A DNA stretch of 64,000 nucleotides from Streptomyces kronopolitis (GTDB lineage Bacteria; Actinomycetota; Actinomycetes; Streptomycetales; Streptomycetaceae). The position numbers and the translations under genes are program-made. The notes below the pieces were generated by a model. The model saw nothing but the letters and a program-made list of their open reading frames with translations, was not told the origin of the DNA and did not search any database. Location: the NCBI RefSeq assembly GCF_014646275.1, contig NZ_BMND01000004.1:211040-275039 (forward strand), read 5' to 3'. The stretch's first letter is position 1, and the number at the start of each line of letters is the position of its first letter. Below, piece after piece: positions 40,352-50,027 of this stretch.

Positions 40352-40939
40352 TTACTTCGCGGCGGTCAGACAGAGCACCATCGCGGTGTCGGCACGCCGG
40401 CGACGGTGCGTTTCCTTGACGTAGGCCGGCTGACTCGCGGGGCACACGGAGGTGTCCGTGGTGCCGTCGTGTACGGCGGTCACCTTGTACTGGGCCTTCG
40501 AGGTCCCGCAGTCGACCACCTCAAGGCCGTCATCGAGCGAGCTGCTGGACTTGTGCACGCAGTCGCCGACCTCGGCGGACTCCGCGTCGTCCATGCTGCT
40601 GATCCAGGCGACCGCGATGAGGACCAGCCCGATGACGAGCCCGATGCCCCGCAGAACGGTCCTGGCGGAACGCTTGGCGGGCCGCGGCGGCGGTGCGGGA
40701 GGTGCGCCCTGTAGGAACGGCTGCTGCGGGGCCATGGGGTAGTCGGGCTGCGGCTGCTGCCCGTAGGGAGCCTGCGGCTGCGCGGGCTGGCCGTAGCCAC
40801 CCTGCGGCGGAACGTAGGAGGGGTGCGGCGTCGGCGCCTGCGGATAGGGACTCTGCCCGTAGGGCGGCTGTCCATAGGGCTGCTGCCCGTACGGCGCCTG
40901 GCCGTACGGATGCGCGCCCTGATGGGGCGGCGTGGTCAT
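40352..40939 (-). CDS. LppU-like membrane protein with Tyr/Gln/Pro-rich N-terminus
   Basis: In this 195-residue protein the first 95 residues are low-complexity repeats of the PYGQ(A/Q/P) type. One membrane helix follows (about 98-115, [19 protein letters not shown]), then an external domain of about 80 residues with four cysteines (GDCVHK, VDCGTS, SVCPAS, VLCLTA), the pattern of LppU/SCO3897-type proteins. It converges on the CCA-adding enzyme across three parS sites. Function unknown. Confidence 0.75.
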   Translation of the reverse strand: MTTPPHQGAHPYGQAPYGQQPYGQPPYGQSPYPQAPTPHPSYVPPQGGYGQPAQPQAPYGQQPQPDYPMAPQQPFLQGAPPAPPPRPAKRSARTVLRGIGLVIGLVLIAVAWISSMDDAESAEVGDCVHKSSSSLDDGLEVVDCGTSKAQYKVTAVHDGTTDTSVCPASQPAYVKETHRRRRADTAMVLCLTAAK

Positions 40940-41026
40940 GGATCCCCCGGTTTTGATGCGTCAGGCGTGTGCAGGACGCCCGTAAGGTATCGGGGTCCGC
41001 GATACCTGCCGCAGAAGCCGAGGGGT

Positions 41027-42307
41027 TCACCGCGCGAGGGAGGGCCGCTCACCCCGGCCGAAGCGGACCACCATCACCGCCACCAGCGCGTACAGCACGG
41101 TCACCACGCCCAGTAGCGCGACGGACCGTCCGTCCGGAGGCAGCATGAGCGCGGCGACGGCGGCGGCGCCGACGAAGGCGACGTTGAACAGGACGTCGTA
41201 CAGGGCGAATACCCGGCCGCGGAAGGCGTCGTCGACGGAGGACTGCACGATGGTGTCCGTCGAGATCTTGGTCCCTTGGGTGCTGAGGCCGAGCACGAAC
41301 GCGGCCGCCAGCATCGGGCCCGGCGTGAAGAACAGCCCCAGGGTCGGCACCAGCACGGCGCCCAGGGCGGCACAGCAGACGATCCAGCCGAACGCGGTGA
41401 GCCGTGTGACGGCCCAGGGGGTGACGACAGCGGCGGTGAAGAACCCTCCGCCGGACACCGCGAGGGTGATTCCGAGCAGTGCCAGGCCCTCGGACGCGGT
41501 GTCGGACCAGGAGTACCGGCACAGCATCAGCACCATGACCGTCAGGGCTCCGTAGCAGAACCGGATCAGGGTCATCGCGGTCAGCGCGCGCGCCGCGGTG
41601 CGCCGCTCGGCGAGATGGCGCAGCCCCTCCGCGAGACCGCGCACCGTGCTCAACAGGGCTTCCCGCAGGTGGGGTTGGAGGCGGGCGGCATCCGGTCCGA
41701 GAAGTTGCGGGGCCATCCGCAGCGAGGTGAGGGCCGAGCAGAAGTAGAGGGCCGCGGCGAGGAGTACGACGAACGCGTCCACATCCGGGCCAACCAGCCG
41801 GATGGCGAAGGCGAGCCCGCCGCCGGCCGTCGCGGCGAGCGTCCCGGCAGTGGGGGCAAGGGAGTTGGCCATGACCAGCTGCTGCTCGCCGTTGACCACT
41901 CTGGGGAGCGCGGCCGAGAGGCCGGCCAGGACGAAGCGGTTCACGGCCGTCACGGACAGGGCCGAGGCGTAGAACAGCCAGTCCGGGACCCTGGAGGCGA
42001 CCAGCGCCGCGGTCACCATGGCCAGCACGGTCCGCAGCAGGTTGCCGTACAGCAGGACCTGGCGGCGTCGCCAGCGGTCGAGGAGGACACCGGTGAACGG
42101 CCCGAGGAGGGAGTACGGCAGCAGCAGGATCGCCATGGCGGAGGCGATGGCCGCAGGTGAGGCCTGTTTCTCGGGCGAGAAGACGACGAACGTCGCGAGG
42201 GCGACCTGGAACACTCCGTCGGCCGCCTGCGACAGGAGCCGTGCGGCGAGGAGCGAACGGAAGTCGCGTAGCCGGAGTAAGACGGACAGGGCGCGCACCG
42301 CATGCAT
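41027..42307 (-). CDS. MFS transporter
   Basis: This 426-residue protein has about 12 hydrophobic helices and the loop-2/3 signature GPFTGVLLDRWRRRQVLLYGN typical of major facilitator exporters. An N-terminal RLRDFRSLLAARLLSQAADGVFQVAL matches the MFS_3/enterobactin-exporter-like group. ATG at 42307 is chosen; an in-frame GTG 15 bases upstream is possible. The substrate is unknown. It is downstream of the inositol-phosphate synthase gene but separated by a strong terminator, so it is probably transcribed alone. Confidence 0.85.
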   Translation of the reverse strand: MHAVRALSVLLRLRDFRSLLAARLLSQAADGVFQVALATFVVFSPEKQASPAAIASAMAILLLPYSLLGPFTGVLLDRWRRRQVLLYGNLLRTVLAMVTAALVASRVPDWLFYASALSVTAVNRFVLAGLSAALPRVVNGEQQLVMANSLAPTAGTLAATAGGGLAFAIRLVGPDVDAFVVLLAAALYFCSALTSLRMAPQLLGPDAARLQPHLREALLSTVRGLAEGLRHLAERRTAARALTAMTLIRFCYGALTVMVLMLCRYSWSDTASEGLALLGITLAVSGGGFFTAAVVTPWAVTRLTAFGWIVCCAALGAVLVPTLGLFFTPGPMLAAAFVLGLSTQGTKISTDTIVQSSVDDAFRGRVFALYDVLFNVAFVGAAAVAALMLPPDGRSVALLGVVTVLYALVAVMVVRFGRGERPSLAR

Positions 42308-42328
42308 GAGGCACAGCCTCACACAGCC

Positions 42329-42363
42329 CGCAGGCCCCCGGGTGGAATAACCGGGGGCCTGCG
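42329..42363 (-). terminator. Terminator after inositol-phosphate synthase
   Basis: The 13-bp stem CGCAGGCCCCCGG/CCGGGGGCCTGCG has a 9-base loop and lies just after the stop codon at 42384. Confidence 0.88.
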
Positions 42364-42383
42364 GGGGAGAGGCGTCGGGCGTC

Positions 42384-43466
42384 TCAGCGCTCGACCTCGC
42401 CGTTGATGAACTTCTCGACGTTCTCTCGTGCCTCGTCGTCGAAGTACTGCACCGGCGGCGACTTCATGAAGTACGAGGACGCGGAGAGGATCGGGCCACC
42501 GATTCCCCGGTCCTTGGCGATCTTCGCGGCGCGCAGGGCGTCGATGATGACACCCGCGGAGTTCGGGGAGTCCCACACCTCGAGCTTGTACTCCAGGTTC
42601 AGCGGCACGTCGCCGAAGGCGCGGCCCTCGAGCCGGACGTAGGCCCACTTGCGGTCGTCCAGCCAGGCCACGTAGTCCGAGGGGCCGATGTGGACGTTGT
42701 CCTCGCCCAGTTCGCGGTCCCGGATCTGGGAGGTGACGGCCTGCGTCTTGGAGATCTTCTTGGACTCCAGGCGCTCGCGCTCGAGCATGTTCTTGAAGTC
42801 CATGTTGCCGCCGACGTTCAGCTGCATCGTGCGGTCCAGGATGACGCCCCGGTCCTCGAAGAGCTTGGCCATCACGCGGTGCGTGATCGTGGCACCGACC
42901 TGCGACTTGATGTCGTCACCGACGATCGGGACACCGGCCTCGGTGAACTTGTCCGCCCACTCCTTGGTGCCGGCGATGAAGACCGGGAGGGCGTTGACGA
43001 AGCCGACCTTGGCGTCGATGGCGCACTGCGCGTAGAACTTCGCCGCGTCCTCGGAGCCGACGGGGAGGTAGCAGACCAGGACGTCGACCTGCTTGTCCTT
43101 GAGGACCTGGACGACGTCGACCGGGGCCTCGGTGGACTCCTCGATGGTCTGGCGGTAGTACTTGCCCAGGCCGTCGTGGGTGTGGCCGCGCTGGACCTTC
43201 ACGCCGGCGTTCGGCACGTCGCAGATCTTGATGGTGTTGTTCTCGCTGGCGCCGATGGCGTCCGAGAGGTCGAGCCCGACCTTCTTGGCGTCGACGTCGA
43301 AGGCGGCCACGAACTCGACGTCACGCACGTGGTACTCGCCGAACTGCACGTGCATGAGGCCGGGCACGCGGCTCTTCGGGTCGGCGTCCTTGTAGTACTC
43401 GACGCCCTGTACCAGCGAGGCGGCGCAGTTGCCCACGCCGACGATGGCTACGCGAACCGAACCCAT
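42384..43466 (-). CDS. ino1: Inositol-3-phosphate synthase
   Basis: The 360-residue actinobacterial-type enzyme converts glucose-6-phosphate to inositol-3-phosphate with NAD, the first step to mycothiol and phosphatidylinositol. The Rossmann start is [19 protein letters not shown]. Conserved segments [30 protein letters not shown] and KKISKTQAV include the catalytic lysine region. ATG at 43466 follows AGGGAGCAACC. A PadR-type regulator gene lies 46 bases upstream in the same direction, so the two may be cotranscribed. Confidence 0.96.
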   Translation of the reverse strand: MGSVRVAIVGVGNCAASLVQGVEYYKDADPKSRVPGLMHVQFGEYHVRDVEFVAAFDVDAKKVGLDLSDAIGASENNTIKICDVPNAGVKVQRGHTHDGLGKYYRQTIEESTEAPVDVVQVLKDKQVDVLVCYLPVGSEDAAKFYAQCAIDAKVGFVNALPVFIAGTKEWADKFTEAGVPIVGDDIKSQVGATITHRVMAKLFEDRGVILDRTMQLNVGGNMDFKNMLERERLESKKISKTQAVTSQIRDRELGEDNVHIGPSDYVAWLDDRKWAYVRLEGRAFGDVPLNLEYKLEVWDSPNSAGVIIDALRAAKIAKDRGIGGPILSASSYFMKSPPVQYFDDEARENVEKFINGEVER

Positions 43467-43512
43467 TCCGGTTGCTCCCTGTGATCTCGATGAGGCTCCG
43501 CACGGCGGAACC

Positions 43513-44193
43513 TCATGTGGTGGTGTCATCGGACGGATCCGGCCGGGTACCACCCCGGTGCCGGGGCAGGCCGCCCGTATCTCCTGACTGGTGGTTGCGC
43601 TCCTGTGCTGCGGAACCCGGTGCGCGCTGATCGCGCCCGGCACGCTCACTCTCGATGAGCTCGTTCAGCCAGCGGACTTCGCGCTCCACGGACTCCATGC
43701 CGTGCCGCTGCAGCTCGAGGGTGTAGTCGTCCAGCCGGTCGCGGGACCTGGCCAGGGAGGTGCGCATCCGCTCGAGGCGCTCCTCCAGTCGGCTGCGGCG
43801 CCCTTCCAGCACGCGCATCCGCACGTCGCGCGACGTCTGGCCGAAAAACGCGAAGCGGACGCCGAAGTGCTCGTCCTCCCAGGCGTCCGGCCCGGAGTGC
43901 GCGAGCAGCTCCTCGAAGTGCTCTTTGCCCGCTGCGGTCAATCGGTAGACGATCTTGGCTCGGCGCCCTGTCAGCGCCGCGGCCGGTACACCCTCCGCAG
44001 CGCCCTCCGTCTCCTCGATGAGCCAGCCGTTGGCGACCAGCGCCTTGAGGCAGGGGTAGAGGGTGCCGTAGCTGAACGCACGGAAGACCCCGAGCGAGGT
44101 ATTGAGCCGTTTCCGCAGCTCATAGCCGTGCATCGGGGATTCGCGGAGCAGGCCGAGGACGGCGAACTCAAGGATGCCGGAACGTCTGCTCAT
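43513..44193 (-). CDS. PadR-family transcriptional regulator
   Basis: This 226-residue protein has a PadR winged helix at residues 8-90 ([52 protein letters not shown]), then a helical dimerisation region (about 110-195) and a disordered tail. A 21-bp inverted repeat 40 bases upstream is its likely operator, implying autoregulation. The gene precedes ino1 and is divergent from the PBP gene; the same position is conserved in Streptomyces, so ino1 or the PBP gene may be targets (inference). Confidence 0.9.
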   Translation of the reverse strand: MSRRSGILEFAVLGLLRESPMHGYELRKRLNTSLGVFRAFSYGTLYPCLKALVANGWLIEETEGAAEGVPAAALTGRRAKIVYRLTAAGKEHFEELLAHSGPDAWEDEHFGVRFAFFGQTSRDVRMRVLEGRRSRLEERLERMRTSLARSRDRLDDYTLELQRHGMESVEREVRWLNELIESERAGRDQRAPGSAAQERNHQSGDTGGLPRHRGGTRPDPSDDTTT

Positions 44194-44553
44194 CCTCCGC
44201 CTCCCTGGTCTGTGCGTTCTTTATGTCGCGCTGATGTATCGACTCGATACATCCAGACGATAGAACGGTCGCCGGGGCGGAACAAGAGGGGGAATGGTGA
44301 ACGGCGTCACATCACCGATTCGTGCTACTCAACCTGACTGATTTGGAGTGAATTTCAACACTGGGCAGGTTTTGGTCGTGCGTAGTCTGTGCGGCATGCA
44401 GACTGCCGGGAACCGTGGGCCTATATCTGACGTCCCCGTCCTCGGTGTAGTGCGGCTCGAACCTAGGAGCGAGCCGCACATCCGGGGGGACCTGAAGACA
44501 ACTGCCGCCTTCAGGCGACGAGATAGCGCGCCTGCCCGAGGAGTATTCGTTCC
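44194..44553. promoter_or_regulatory. Divergent PadR-PBP promoter region
   Basis: This 360-bp non-coding stretch, A+T-richer around 44325-44375, holds the PadR operator (44233-44253) and must hold the promoters of padR-ino1 and of the PBP gene. No further gene is seen. Confidence 0.6.
44233..44253. promoter_or_regulatory. Putative PadR operator
   Basis: GATGTATCGA-C-TCGATACATC is a perfect 10-bp inverted repeat about one central base, 40 bases upstream of the PadR start. Its form (ATGTAT...ATACAT) resembles known PadR sites. Confidence 0.7.
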
Positions 44554-47220
44554 ATGAGCGAGCACCGTCGCAAACCGCCACAGCCGCAGAGTGGCGGACG
44601 TGCCGCGGCCCGACGCGCCGCACAGCAGCCACCGGGGCGCCGAGGCGCCCCTTCGCGTGGCTCGGCTGCCAGTTCTGCCTCCCCCTCCGAGTCGTACGGT
44701 CCCGAGCCGCGGCAGGGCGGGCGAGCCGAGGCCCGCAGAGCCGCCCAGCGCGGGCGTCGAAGGGCGTCCGAGGCCTCCGATACGGCCTCCGGTGACGGTG
44801 CCGGCGGTCGTGGTCGCGGCGGCGGAGGCCGGCGCGGTGGTGGTGGCGGAGGAGGCCCCGAGGGCCGCGGTCGCGGCGGCGGGAAGCCGGCCAAGAAGCG
44901 ACTGATCGACTATCCGCGTGCCCACCGCGCCGGGTGGCGGCGCTTCGTGCCGTCCTGGAAGCAGGTCGCCACCCTCAGCGTCGGTTTCATAGGGCTGATC
45001 GTCGGCGTTTCCGGAGTCGCGCTGGCCGTGGTGCAGGTTCCCGACGAGAGCCTGGCCGCCAAGTCGCAGAACAACGTCTATCTCTGGGCCAATGGCAAGG
45101 TCATGGCGCGCGACGGAGAGACGAACCGGCAGAACGTCACGATCAATGAAATTCCGCGTTCGATGCAGAATGCGGCGATTTCCGCGGAGAATGCCTCGTT
45201 CCGTACGGACTCGGGCGTGGACCCGATGGGTATCGCGCGTGCCGTGTTCAACATGGCCAAGGGCGGCGAGACCCAGGGCGGATCGACGATCACCCAGCAG
45301 TATGTGAAGAACGCGATGCTGAGCCAGCAGCAGACCCTGGACCGCAAGTTCAAGGAACTGTTCATCGCGATCAAGGTCGGCTGGTCGAAGAACAAGGACC
45401 AGATCCTTCAGGGATACCTCAACACCAGCTACTACGGCCGCGGCGCCTACGGCATCCAGGCGGCGGCTCAGGCGTACTACGGCGTGGACGCCGACAAGCT
45501 GAAGCCGGACCAGAGCGCCTTCCTGGCCACTGTGCTCAAGGGCGCGGACCTGTACGACCCCGCGGGCGGTACCAGCCCGGGAGCCACCCGGGCGGCGAAC
45601 ACCAAGCGTGCCGAGGCGCGCTGGTCCTGGATCCTCGACCGCGAGGTCGACAACCACCTCATGCCGAAGGCGCAGCGGGACTCCTACCGCGGGAAGTTCC
45701 CCAAGCCGAAGCTGCCGAAGCCGGTCGCCAGCAAGAGTGGCCAGATCGGCTACATGATGGACACCGCGAAGAAGTACGTGCTCAAGCACTCCGGGCTCAG
45801 TGAGGCGCGGTTCGACAAGGGCGGCTACACGATCCGGACGACCTTTGACGAGAAGCGGACCAATCAGCTGGAGACCGCGGTCAAGAAGGTCGACAAGCGG
45901 TACATCGATCCCAAGAAGCGCGCGAAGGACAAATACGTCCAGTTCGGCGGGGCCTCGGTGGTACCGGGCGACGGCAAGATCGTCGCCCTGTACGGCGGCG
46001 AGGGCTACGACAAGGGCCACTTCAGCAACAACGCCGACACCTTCGGTGTGCCGGTCGGCTCGACCTGGAAGCCGTTCGTGCTCGCGGCGTCGATGAAGTA
46101 CGGAACGGCCAAGAGCCAGGGCCAGCCGATCTCACCGGACAGCCGGTACAACGGTGATGACCACCTCAAGGTGAAGGACGCGCAGGGCAATTTCGTTCGC
46201 AAGCGGGACAACTCGGTCTTCTATCAGGAGAACGAGAGCAACCACCCCTGGGGCTACATTCCCTTGACCAAGGCGATGGAGCAGTCCGTCAACACCCCGT
46301 TCGTGCAGCTCGGCATGGACGTCGGGATGAGCAAGGTCCGGGACATGGCCCAGGCGGCGGGCATCGCGCCGGCCAGCTTCGACAAGAACCTGAACCCGTC
46401 CTTCGCGCTGGGCACCTCCACGCCGAGCGCGATCCGGATGGCCGACGCCTATGCCACGTTCGCCGCTTCGGGAACGAAGGTCGAGCCGTATTCGGTGACC
46501 AAGGTGACGTTCGAGGGCGAGGACCTGAAGGGCTTCGACAAGCCCACGCCCGAGACCGGCATGGATTCCAACATCGCCAACAACGTGACCAAGGTGCTGA
46601 AGAACGTCATCCAGAACGGCACCGCGAAGGAAGCCAGGCGGCTGGGTATGCCGGCCGCGGGCAAGACCGGTACCACCGATGAGAACAAGTCGGCCTGGTT
46701 CGTCGGCTACACCAAGCAGCTGTCGACGTCCGTCACGATGTTCCGTGAGGACGCCCAGAACCCGCGCCAGCTGTCCATGAACGGTGTCGGTGGCTTCGAC
46801 TCGATCCACGGTGGTGCGCTGCCCACCGAGGTGTGGACCGAGTACATGCTGCAGGCGATGAAGGGCGTCACGCCGGTGGACTTCCAGCCCGCCACGCCCA
46901 TCGGGGACCGGGTGGACGAGGACGGCATGCCGACTCCGACGCCGACCCCCACGCCGTCGGACACGCCGTCGAGCAGTCCGTCGGATACGCCCAGCAAGTC
47001 CGCTCCCCCGACGAACTCTCCCAGCCCCAGCCCCTCGGACTCCTGCTCTCCCTGGGACATCAACTGCAAGAACAGCGGTGGCGCCGGTAACGGCGGCGGA
47101 GGCAACGGAGGCGCGAACGGTGGGCCCGGTGGACCGGGCGGTGGCACCGGAGGCACCACTCCGACGCCCGACCCGACGGACGCGACCGGTGGTGGCTGGT
47201 TCGGTGGCCCGACCGGTTGA
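44554..47220 (+). CDS. Class A penicillin-binding protein (transglycosylase/transpeptidase)
   Basis: This 888-residue bifunctional peptidoglycan synthase has a basic Arg/Gly/Ala-rich cytoplasmic tail (1-135) and one membrane helix (about 148-170). The GT51 domain includes SAENASFRTDSGVD (catalytic Glu) and QGGSTITQQYVKN. The transpeptidase domain has the active serine in GSTWKPF, then SVN in EQSVNTPF and KTGT. The C-terminal 110 residues are Ser/Pro/Thr- then Gly-rich and lack a PASTA domain. The ATG at 44554 gives the full tail. Two parS sites and a strong terminator follow. Confidence 0.95.
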   Translation: MSEHRRKPPQPQSGGRAAARRAAQQPPGRRGAPSRGSAASSASPSESYGPEPRQGGRAEARRAAQRGRRRASEASDTASGDGAGGRGRGGGGRRGGGGGGGPEGRGRGGGKPAKKRLIDYPRAHRAGWRRFVPSWKQVATLSVGFIGLIVGVSGVALAVVQVPDESLAAKSQNNVYLWANGKVMARDGETNRQNVTINEIPRSMQNAAISAENASFRTDSGVDPMGIARAVFNMAKGGETQGGSTITQQYVKNAMLSQQQTLDRKFKELFIAIKVGWSKNKDQILQGYLNTSYYGRGAYGIQAAAQAYYGVDADKLKPDQSAFLATVLKGADLYDPAGGTSPGATRAANTKRAEARWSWILDREVDNHLMPKAQRDSYRGKFPKPKLPKPVASKSGQIGYMMDTAKKYVLKHSGLSEARFDKGGYTIRTTFDEKRTNQLETAVKKVDKRYIDPKKRAKDKYVQFGGASVVPGDGKIVALYGGEGYDKGHFSNNADTFGVPVGSTWKPFVLAASMKYGTAKSQGQPISPDSRYNGDDHLKVKDAQGNFVRKRDNSVFYQENESNHPWGYIPLTKAMEQSVNTPFVQLGMDVGMSKVRDMAQAAGIAPASFDKNLNPSFALGTSTPSAIRMADAYATFAASGTKVEPYSVTKVTFEGEDLKGFDKPTPETGMDSNIANNVTKVLKNVIQNGTAKEARRLGMPAAGKTGTTDENKSAWFVGYTKQLSTSVTMFREDAQNPRQLSMNGVGGFDSIHGGALPTEVWTEYMLQAMKGVTPVDFQPATPIGDRVDEDGMPTPTPTPTPSDTPSSSPSDTPSKSAPPTNSPSPSPSDSCSPWDINCKNSGGAGNGGGGNGGANGGPGGPGGGTGGTTPTPDPTDATGGGWFGGPTG

Positions 47221-47232
47221 TGAGCACCGACC

Positions 47233-47246
47233 GTTTCACGTGAAAC
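47233..47246. promoter_or_regulatory. parS site after PBP gene (first of two)
   Basis: An exact GTTTCACGTGAAAC lies 12 bases past the stop codon. Confidence 0.94.
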
Positions 47247-47253
47247 GCTGACG

Positions 47254-47267
47254 GTTTCACGTGAAAC
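47254..47267. promoter_or_regulatory. parS site after PBP gene (second of two)
   Basis: An exact GTTTCACGTGAAAC starts exactly 21 bases (two helical turns) after the first, so both face the same side of the DNA. Confidence 0.94.
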
Positions 47268-47278
47268 ACCGGGAGCCA

Positions 47279-47315
47279 CGAAGCCCCCGCCCGGATTGTC
47301 CGGGCGGGGGCTTCG
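47279..47315 (+). terminator. Terminator of the PBP gene
   Basis: A perfect 16-bp stem (CGAAGCCCCCGCCCGG and its complement) has loop ATTGT at 47295-47299. It overlaps nothing and ends the PBP transcript just before the next gene. Confidence 0.92.
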
Positions 47316-47352
47316 CCGTCTTCGCCACAAGGTCGTACGGCAGGATGGGGCC

Positions 47353-48834
47353 ATGACGAGCGTGCGGCGGGACGAGTCGGTGCGGCCGACGGAGCGGGAT
47401 GAGGTGGCGGCGGCCGGCAGCGAGCTGATCGGAGGACCGATCGGCCGGCACGCACTGCTCGGAACGAGTTGGCTGACGCCGGTACGCGTCATCGCGCTGG
47501 TCGCCCTCGGCATGTTCGCGCTCGGCATGGTGCAGAAGCTCCCGTGCTACAACGGCGGCTGGTTCTTCGGCGCCACGAGCCAGTACATCCACGCCTGCTA
47601 CTCCGACATCCCCCACCTCTACGCGGGGCGGGGATTCGCCGACGGGCTGATCCCGTACTTCGACCGGCTGCCCGGCGACATGGAGTATCTCGAGTACCCG
47701 GTGCTCACCGGTGTCTTCATGGAGGTCGCCTCCTGGATGACCCCGCACTCGGGCGGCATCCAGCAGCGCGAACAGGTCTACTGGCTGGTCAACGCCGGCA
47801 TGCTGATGATCTGCGCCGTCGTGGTCGCCGTATGCGTGACCCGCACCCACCGGCGGCGCCCCTGGGACGGACTCCTCGTCGCCCTGGCGCCCGCCGCCGC
47901 CCTCACCGCCACCATCAACTGGGACCTTCTGGCGATCGCCCTGACCGCCGCGGGGATGCTGATGTGGTCCCGCAGCCGCCCGCTGGCGGCCGGTGTCCTG
48001 ATCGGGCTGGCCACCGCGGCGAAGCTGTATCCCGTGCTGCTGCTGGGCCCCCTGCTGGTGCTGTGCTGGCGTGCGGGAGCCTGGCGCGCGTATCGGAAGG
48101 CGCTGACCGGCGCCGTGGTGGCGTGGCTGGTCGTGAACCTCCCGGTGATGATCACGCACGATGCCGCGGGATTCCACATCCGGGAGGGCTGGGCGAAGTT
48201 CTACACGTTCAGCCAGGAGAGGCCCATCGACTTCGGCTCGGTCTGGCTGCTGATCTCGCAGCGCACCGGGAACCCGCTGGAGAACGCCAATACCTACGCC
48301 ACGCTGCTGATGATCCTCGGCTGCGCCGGCATCGGCCTGCTGACCCTCTACGCACCGCGCCGGCCGCGCTTCGCCCAGCTGGCGTTCCTGGTCGTCGCGC
48401 TGTTCATCCTCACCAACAAGGTCTACTCGCCGCAGTACGTCCTGTGGCTGATCCCGCTCGCCGCGCTGGCCCGGCCGCGCTGGCGGGACTTCCTGATCTG
48501 GCAGGCCTGCGAGGTCATGTACTTCCTGGGGATCTGGATGTACCTCGCCTACACGGGCAACGGCGACAAGCACCAGGGGCTGCCCACGGAGGGGTACCAA
48601 CTGGCCATCGCCCTGCACCTGTTGGGCACGCTCTACCTGTGCGCCGTGGTGGTACGGGACATCTGGCTGCCCGAGCGCGATGTGGTCCGCAGGGACGGGG
48701 ACGACGACCCCTCGGGCGGTGTCCTGGACCGCAGCGCCGATGTGTTCGTGCTCGGGCCGACACACCACGTGCCCCGGCACGCGGTGCACTTCGAGGCGGC
48801 GCCACGGGTGCGCTGGGGCGCCGTACGGGAATGA
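47353..48834 (+). CDS. GT87/DUF2029-type polyprenol-dependent glycosyltransferase
   Basis: This 493-residue multi-pass protein has about ten hydrophobic helices. The segments PCYNGGWFFGATSQYIHACYSDIPHLY and GLIPYFDRLPGDMEYLEYPVLTGVFMEVASW match DUF2029/GT87 alpha-mannosyltransferase-like proteins, where an early acidic pair acts in catalysis. NKVYSPQYVLWLIPLAAL near the end is a conserved family block. Such enzymes transfer sugars from polyprenyl-phosphate donors outside the membrane. ATG at 47353 is chosen because upstream sequence is the terminator. Exact acceptor unknown. Confidence 0.83.
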   Translation: MTSVRRDESVRPTERDEVAAAGSELIGGPIGRHALLGTSWLTPVRVIALVALGMFALGMVQKLPCYNGGWFFGATSQYIHACYSDIPHLYAGRGFADGLIPYFDRLPGDMEYLEYPVLTGVFMEVASWMTPHSGGIQQREQVYWLVNAGMLMICAVVVAVCVTRTHRRRPWDGLLVALAPAAALTATINWDLLAIALTAAGMLMWSRSRPLAAGVLIGLATAAKLYPVLLLGPLLVLCWRAGAWRAYRKALTGAVVAWLVVNLPVMITHDAAGFHIREGWAKFYTFSQERPIDFGSVWLLISQRTGNPLENANTYATLLMILGCAGIGLLTLYAPRRPRFAQLAFLVVALFILTNKVYSPQYVLWLIPLAALARPRWRDFLIWQACEVMYFLGIWMYLAYTGNGDKHQGLPTEGYQLAIALHLLGTLYLCAVVVRDIWLPERDVVRRDGDDDPSGGVLDRSADVFVLGPTHHVPRHAVHFEAAPRVRWGAVRE

Positions 48835-48858
48835 GCCGGAAGCCGGCCGAAGAGCGCG

Positions 48859-48905
48859 CCGAGGGCCCGGTGCCGCAGGAGATGTCTGCGGCACCGGGCC
48901 CTCGG
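48859..48905. terminator. Bidirectional terminator between GT87 gene and alr-like gene
   Basis: A perfect 20-bp stem (48859-48878 with 48886-48905) has a 7-base loop and lies between convergent genes, one of the strongest hairpins in the window. Confidence 0.93.
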
Positions 48906-48930
48906 TCCGTCCGGAGCGGGCCCGTCCGGC

Positions 48931-49962
48931 TCAGCGGTCCATGAGGCGGTCGTACTGCGTGGTGGTGTGCCGCAGATGGGCCACCAGCTCCTCGCCGACC
49001 TGCGGCTGCGGGGCATCCGCCGGTACGAACAGGATCGACACCTGCATGTGCGGGGGCTCCGCGAACCAGCGCTGCTTCCCGGCCCACACATAGGGCGCGA
49101 GATTGCGGTTGACGGTGGCCAGGCCGGCCCGCGCCACGCCCTTGGCGCGCGGCATCACGCCGTGCAGCGCCTTGGGCGACTCCAGGCCGACGCCGTGCGA
49201 GGTGCCACCGGCGACCACGACCAGGTAGCCGTCGGAGGCCGCCTTCTGCTGGCGGTAGCCGAAGCGCTCGCCCTTGGCGATCCGGGTGACATCGAGCACC
49301 GAACCGCGGTACTCGGTGGCCTCGTGGTCGCCCAGCCACAGCCGGGTACCGATCCGCGCGCGGAACCGCGTCTGCGGGAACTGCTGCTGGAGACGGGCGA
49401 GTTCATCGGCCTTGAGGTGGCTGACGAACATGGTGTGCAGGGGCAGGCGGGCGGCACGCAGCCGGTCCATCCAGCCGATGACCTCCTCGACCGCGTCCGA
49501 CCCGTCGGTGCGGTCCAGGGGCAGGTGGATCGCGAAGCCCTCGAGCCGGACGTCCTCGATGGCGGTGGCGAGCTTCGGCAGGTCCTCCGGCTTGACGCCG
49601 TGGCGCTTCATGCTGCTCATGACCTCGATGACCACGCGGGCGCCGACCAGGCCACCGACGCCCTCGACGGAGGAGACCGAGCGGATCGCCCGGTCGGGCA
49701 GCGGCACCGGCTCCTCGCCGTGGCGGAACGGCGTCAGGACGAGCAGGTCGCCGCTGAAGAAGTCCTTGATACGGGCCGCCTCGTAGGTGGTCCCGACCGC
49801 GAGGATGTCGGCACCCAGGCGGGTCGCCTCGTCGGCGAGGCGCTCATGGCCGAAGCCGTAGCCGTTGCCCTTGCAGACCGGGACGAGCCCGGGGAACTGC
49901 TGGAGAACGCTCTGCTGATGCGCCCGCCAGCGCGCGGTGTCGACGTAGAGGGTGAGCGCCAT
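48931..49962 (-). CDS. Alanine racemase-like PLP barrel protein
   Basis: This 343-residue protein has the PLP-lysine segment LVPVCKGNGYGFGHERLADEA, which aligns with AVVKANAYGHG of alanine racemases. The barrel continues to FRARIGTRLWLGD and EYRGSVLDVTRIAKGERFGYRQQKAASDGYLVVVAGGTSHGVG. The typical C-terminal region with the second catalytic tyrosine is not clear, so racemase activity is uncertain. It lies 65 bases after femX in the same direction, which points to amino-acid supply for cell-wall cross-bridges (inference). Confidence 0.78.
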   Translation of the reverse strand: MALTLYVDTARWRAHQQSVLQQFPGLVPVCKGNGYGFGHERLADEATRLGADILAVGTTYEAARIKDFFSGDLLVLTPFRHGEEPVPLPDRAIRSVSSVEGVGGLVGARVVIEVMSSMKRHGVKPEDLPKLATAIEDVRLEGFAIHLPLDRTDGSDAVEEVIGWMDRLRAARLPLHTMFVSHLKADELARLQQQFPQTRFRARIGTRLWLGDHEATEYRGSVLDVTRIAKGERFGYRQQKAASDGYLVVVAGGTSHGVGLESPKALHGVMPRAKGVARAGLATVNRNLAPYVWAGKQRWFAEPPHMQVSILFVPADAPQPQVGEELVAHLRHTTTQYDRLMDR

Positions 49963-50027
49963 GGCCGGGCCCGGAACCTTTCTCGTAGCTGCGGTGTGTC
50001 AGAGGTACAACGGTGCGGTGAAGCGGA

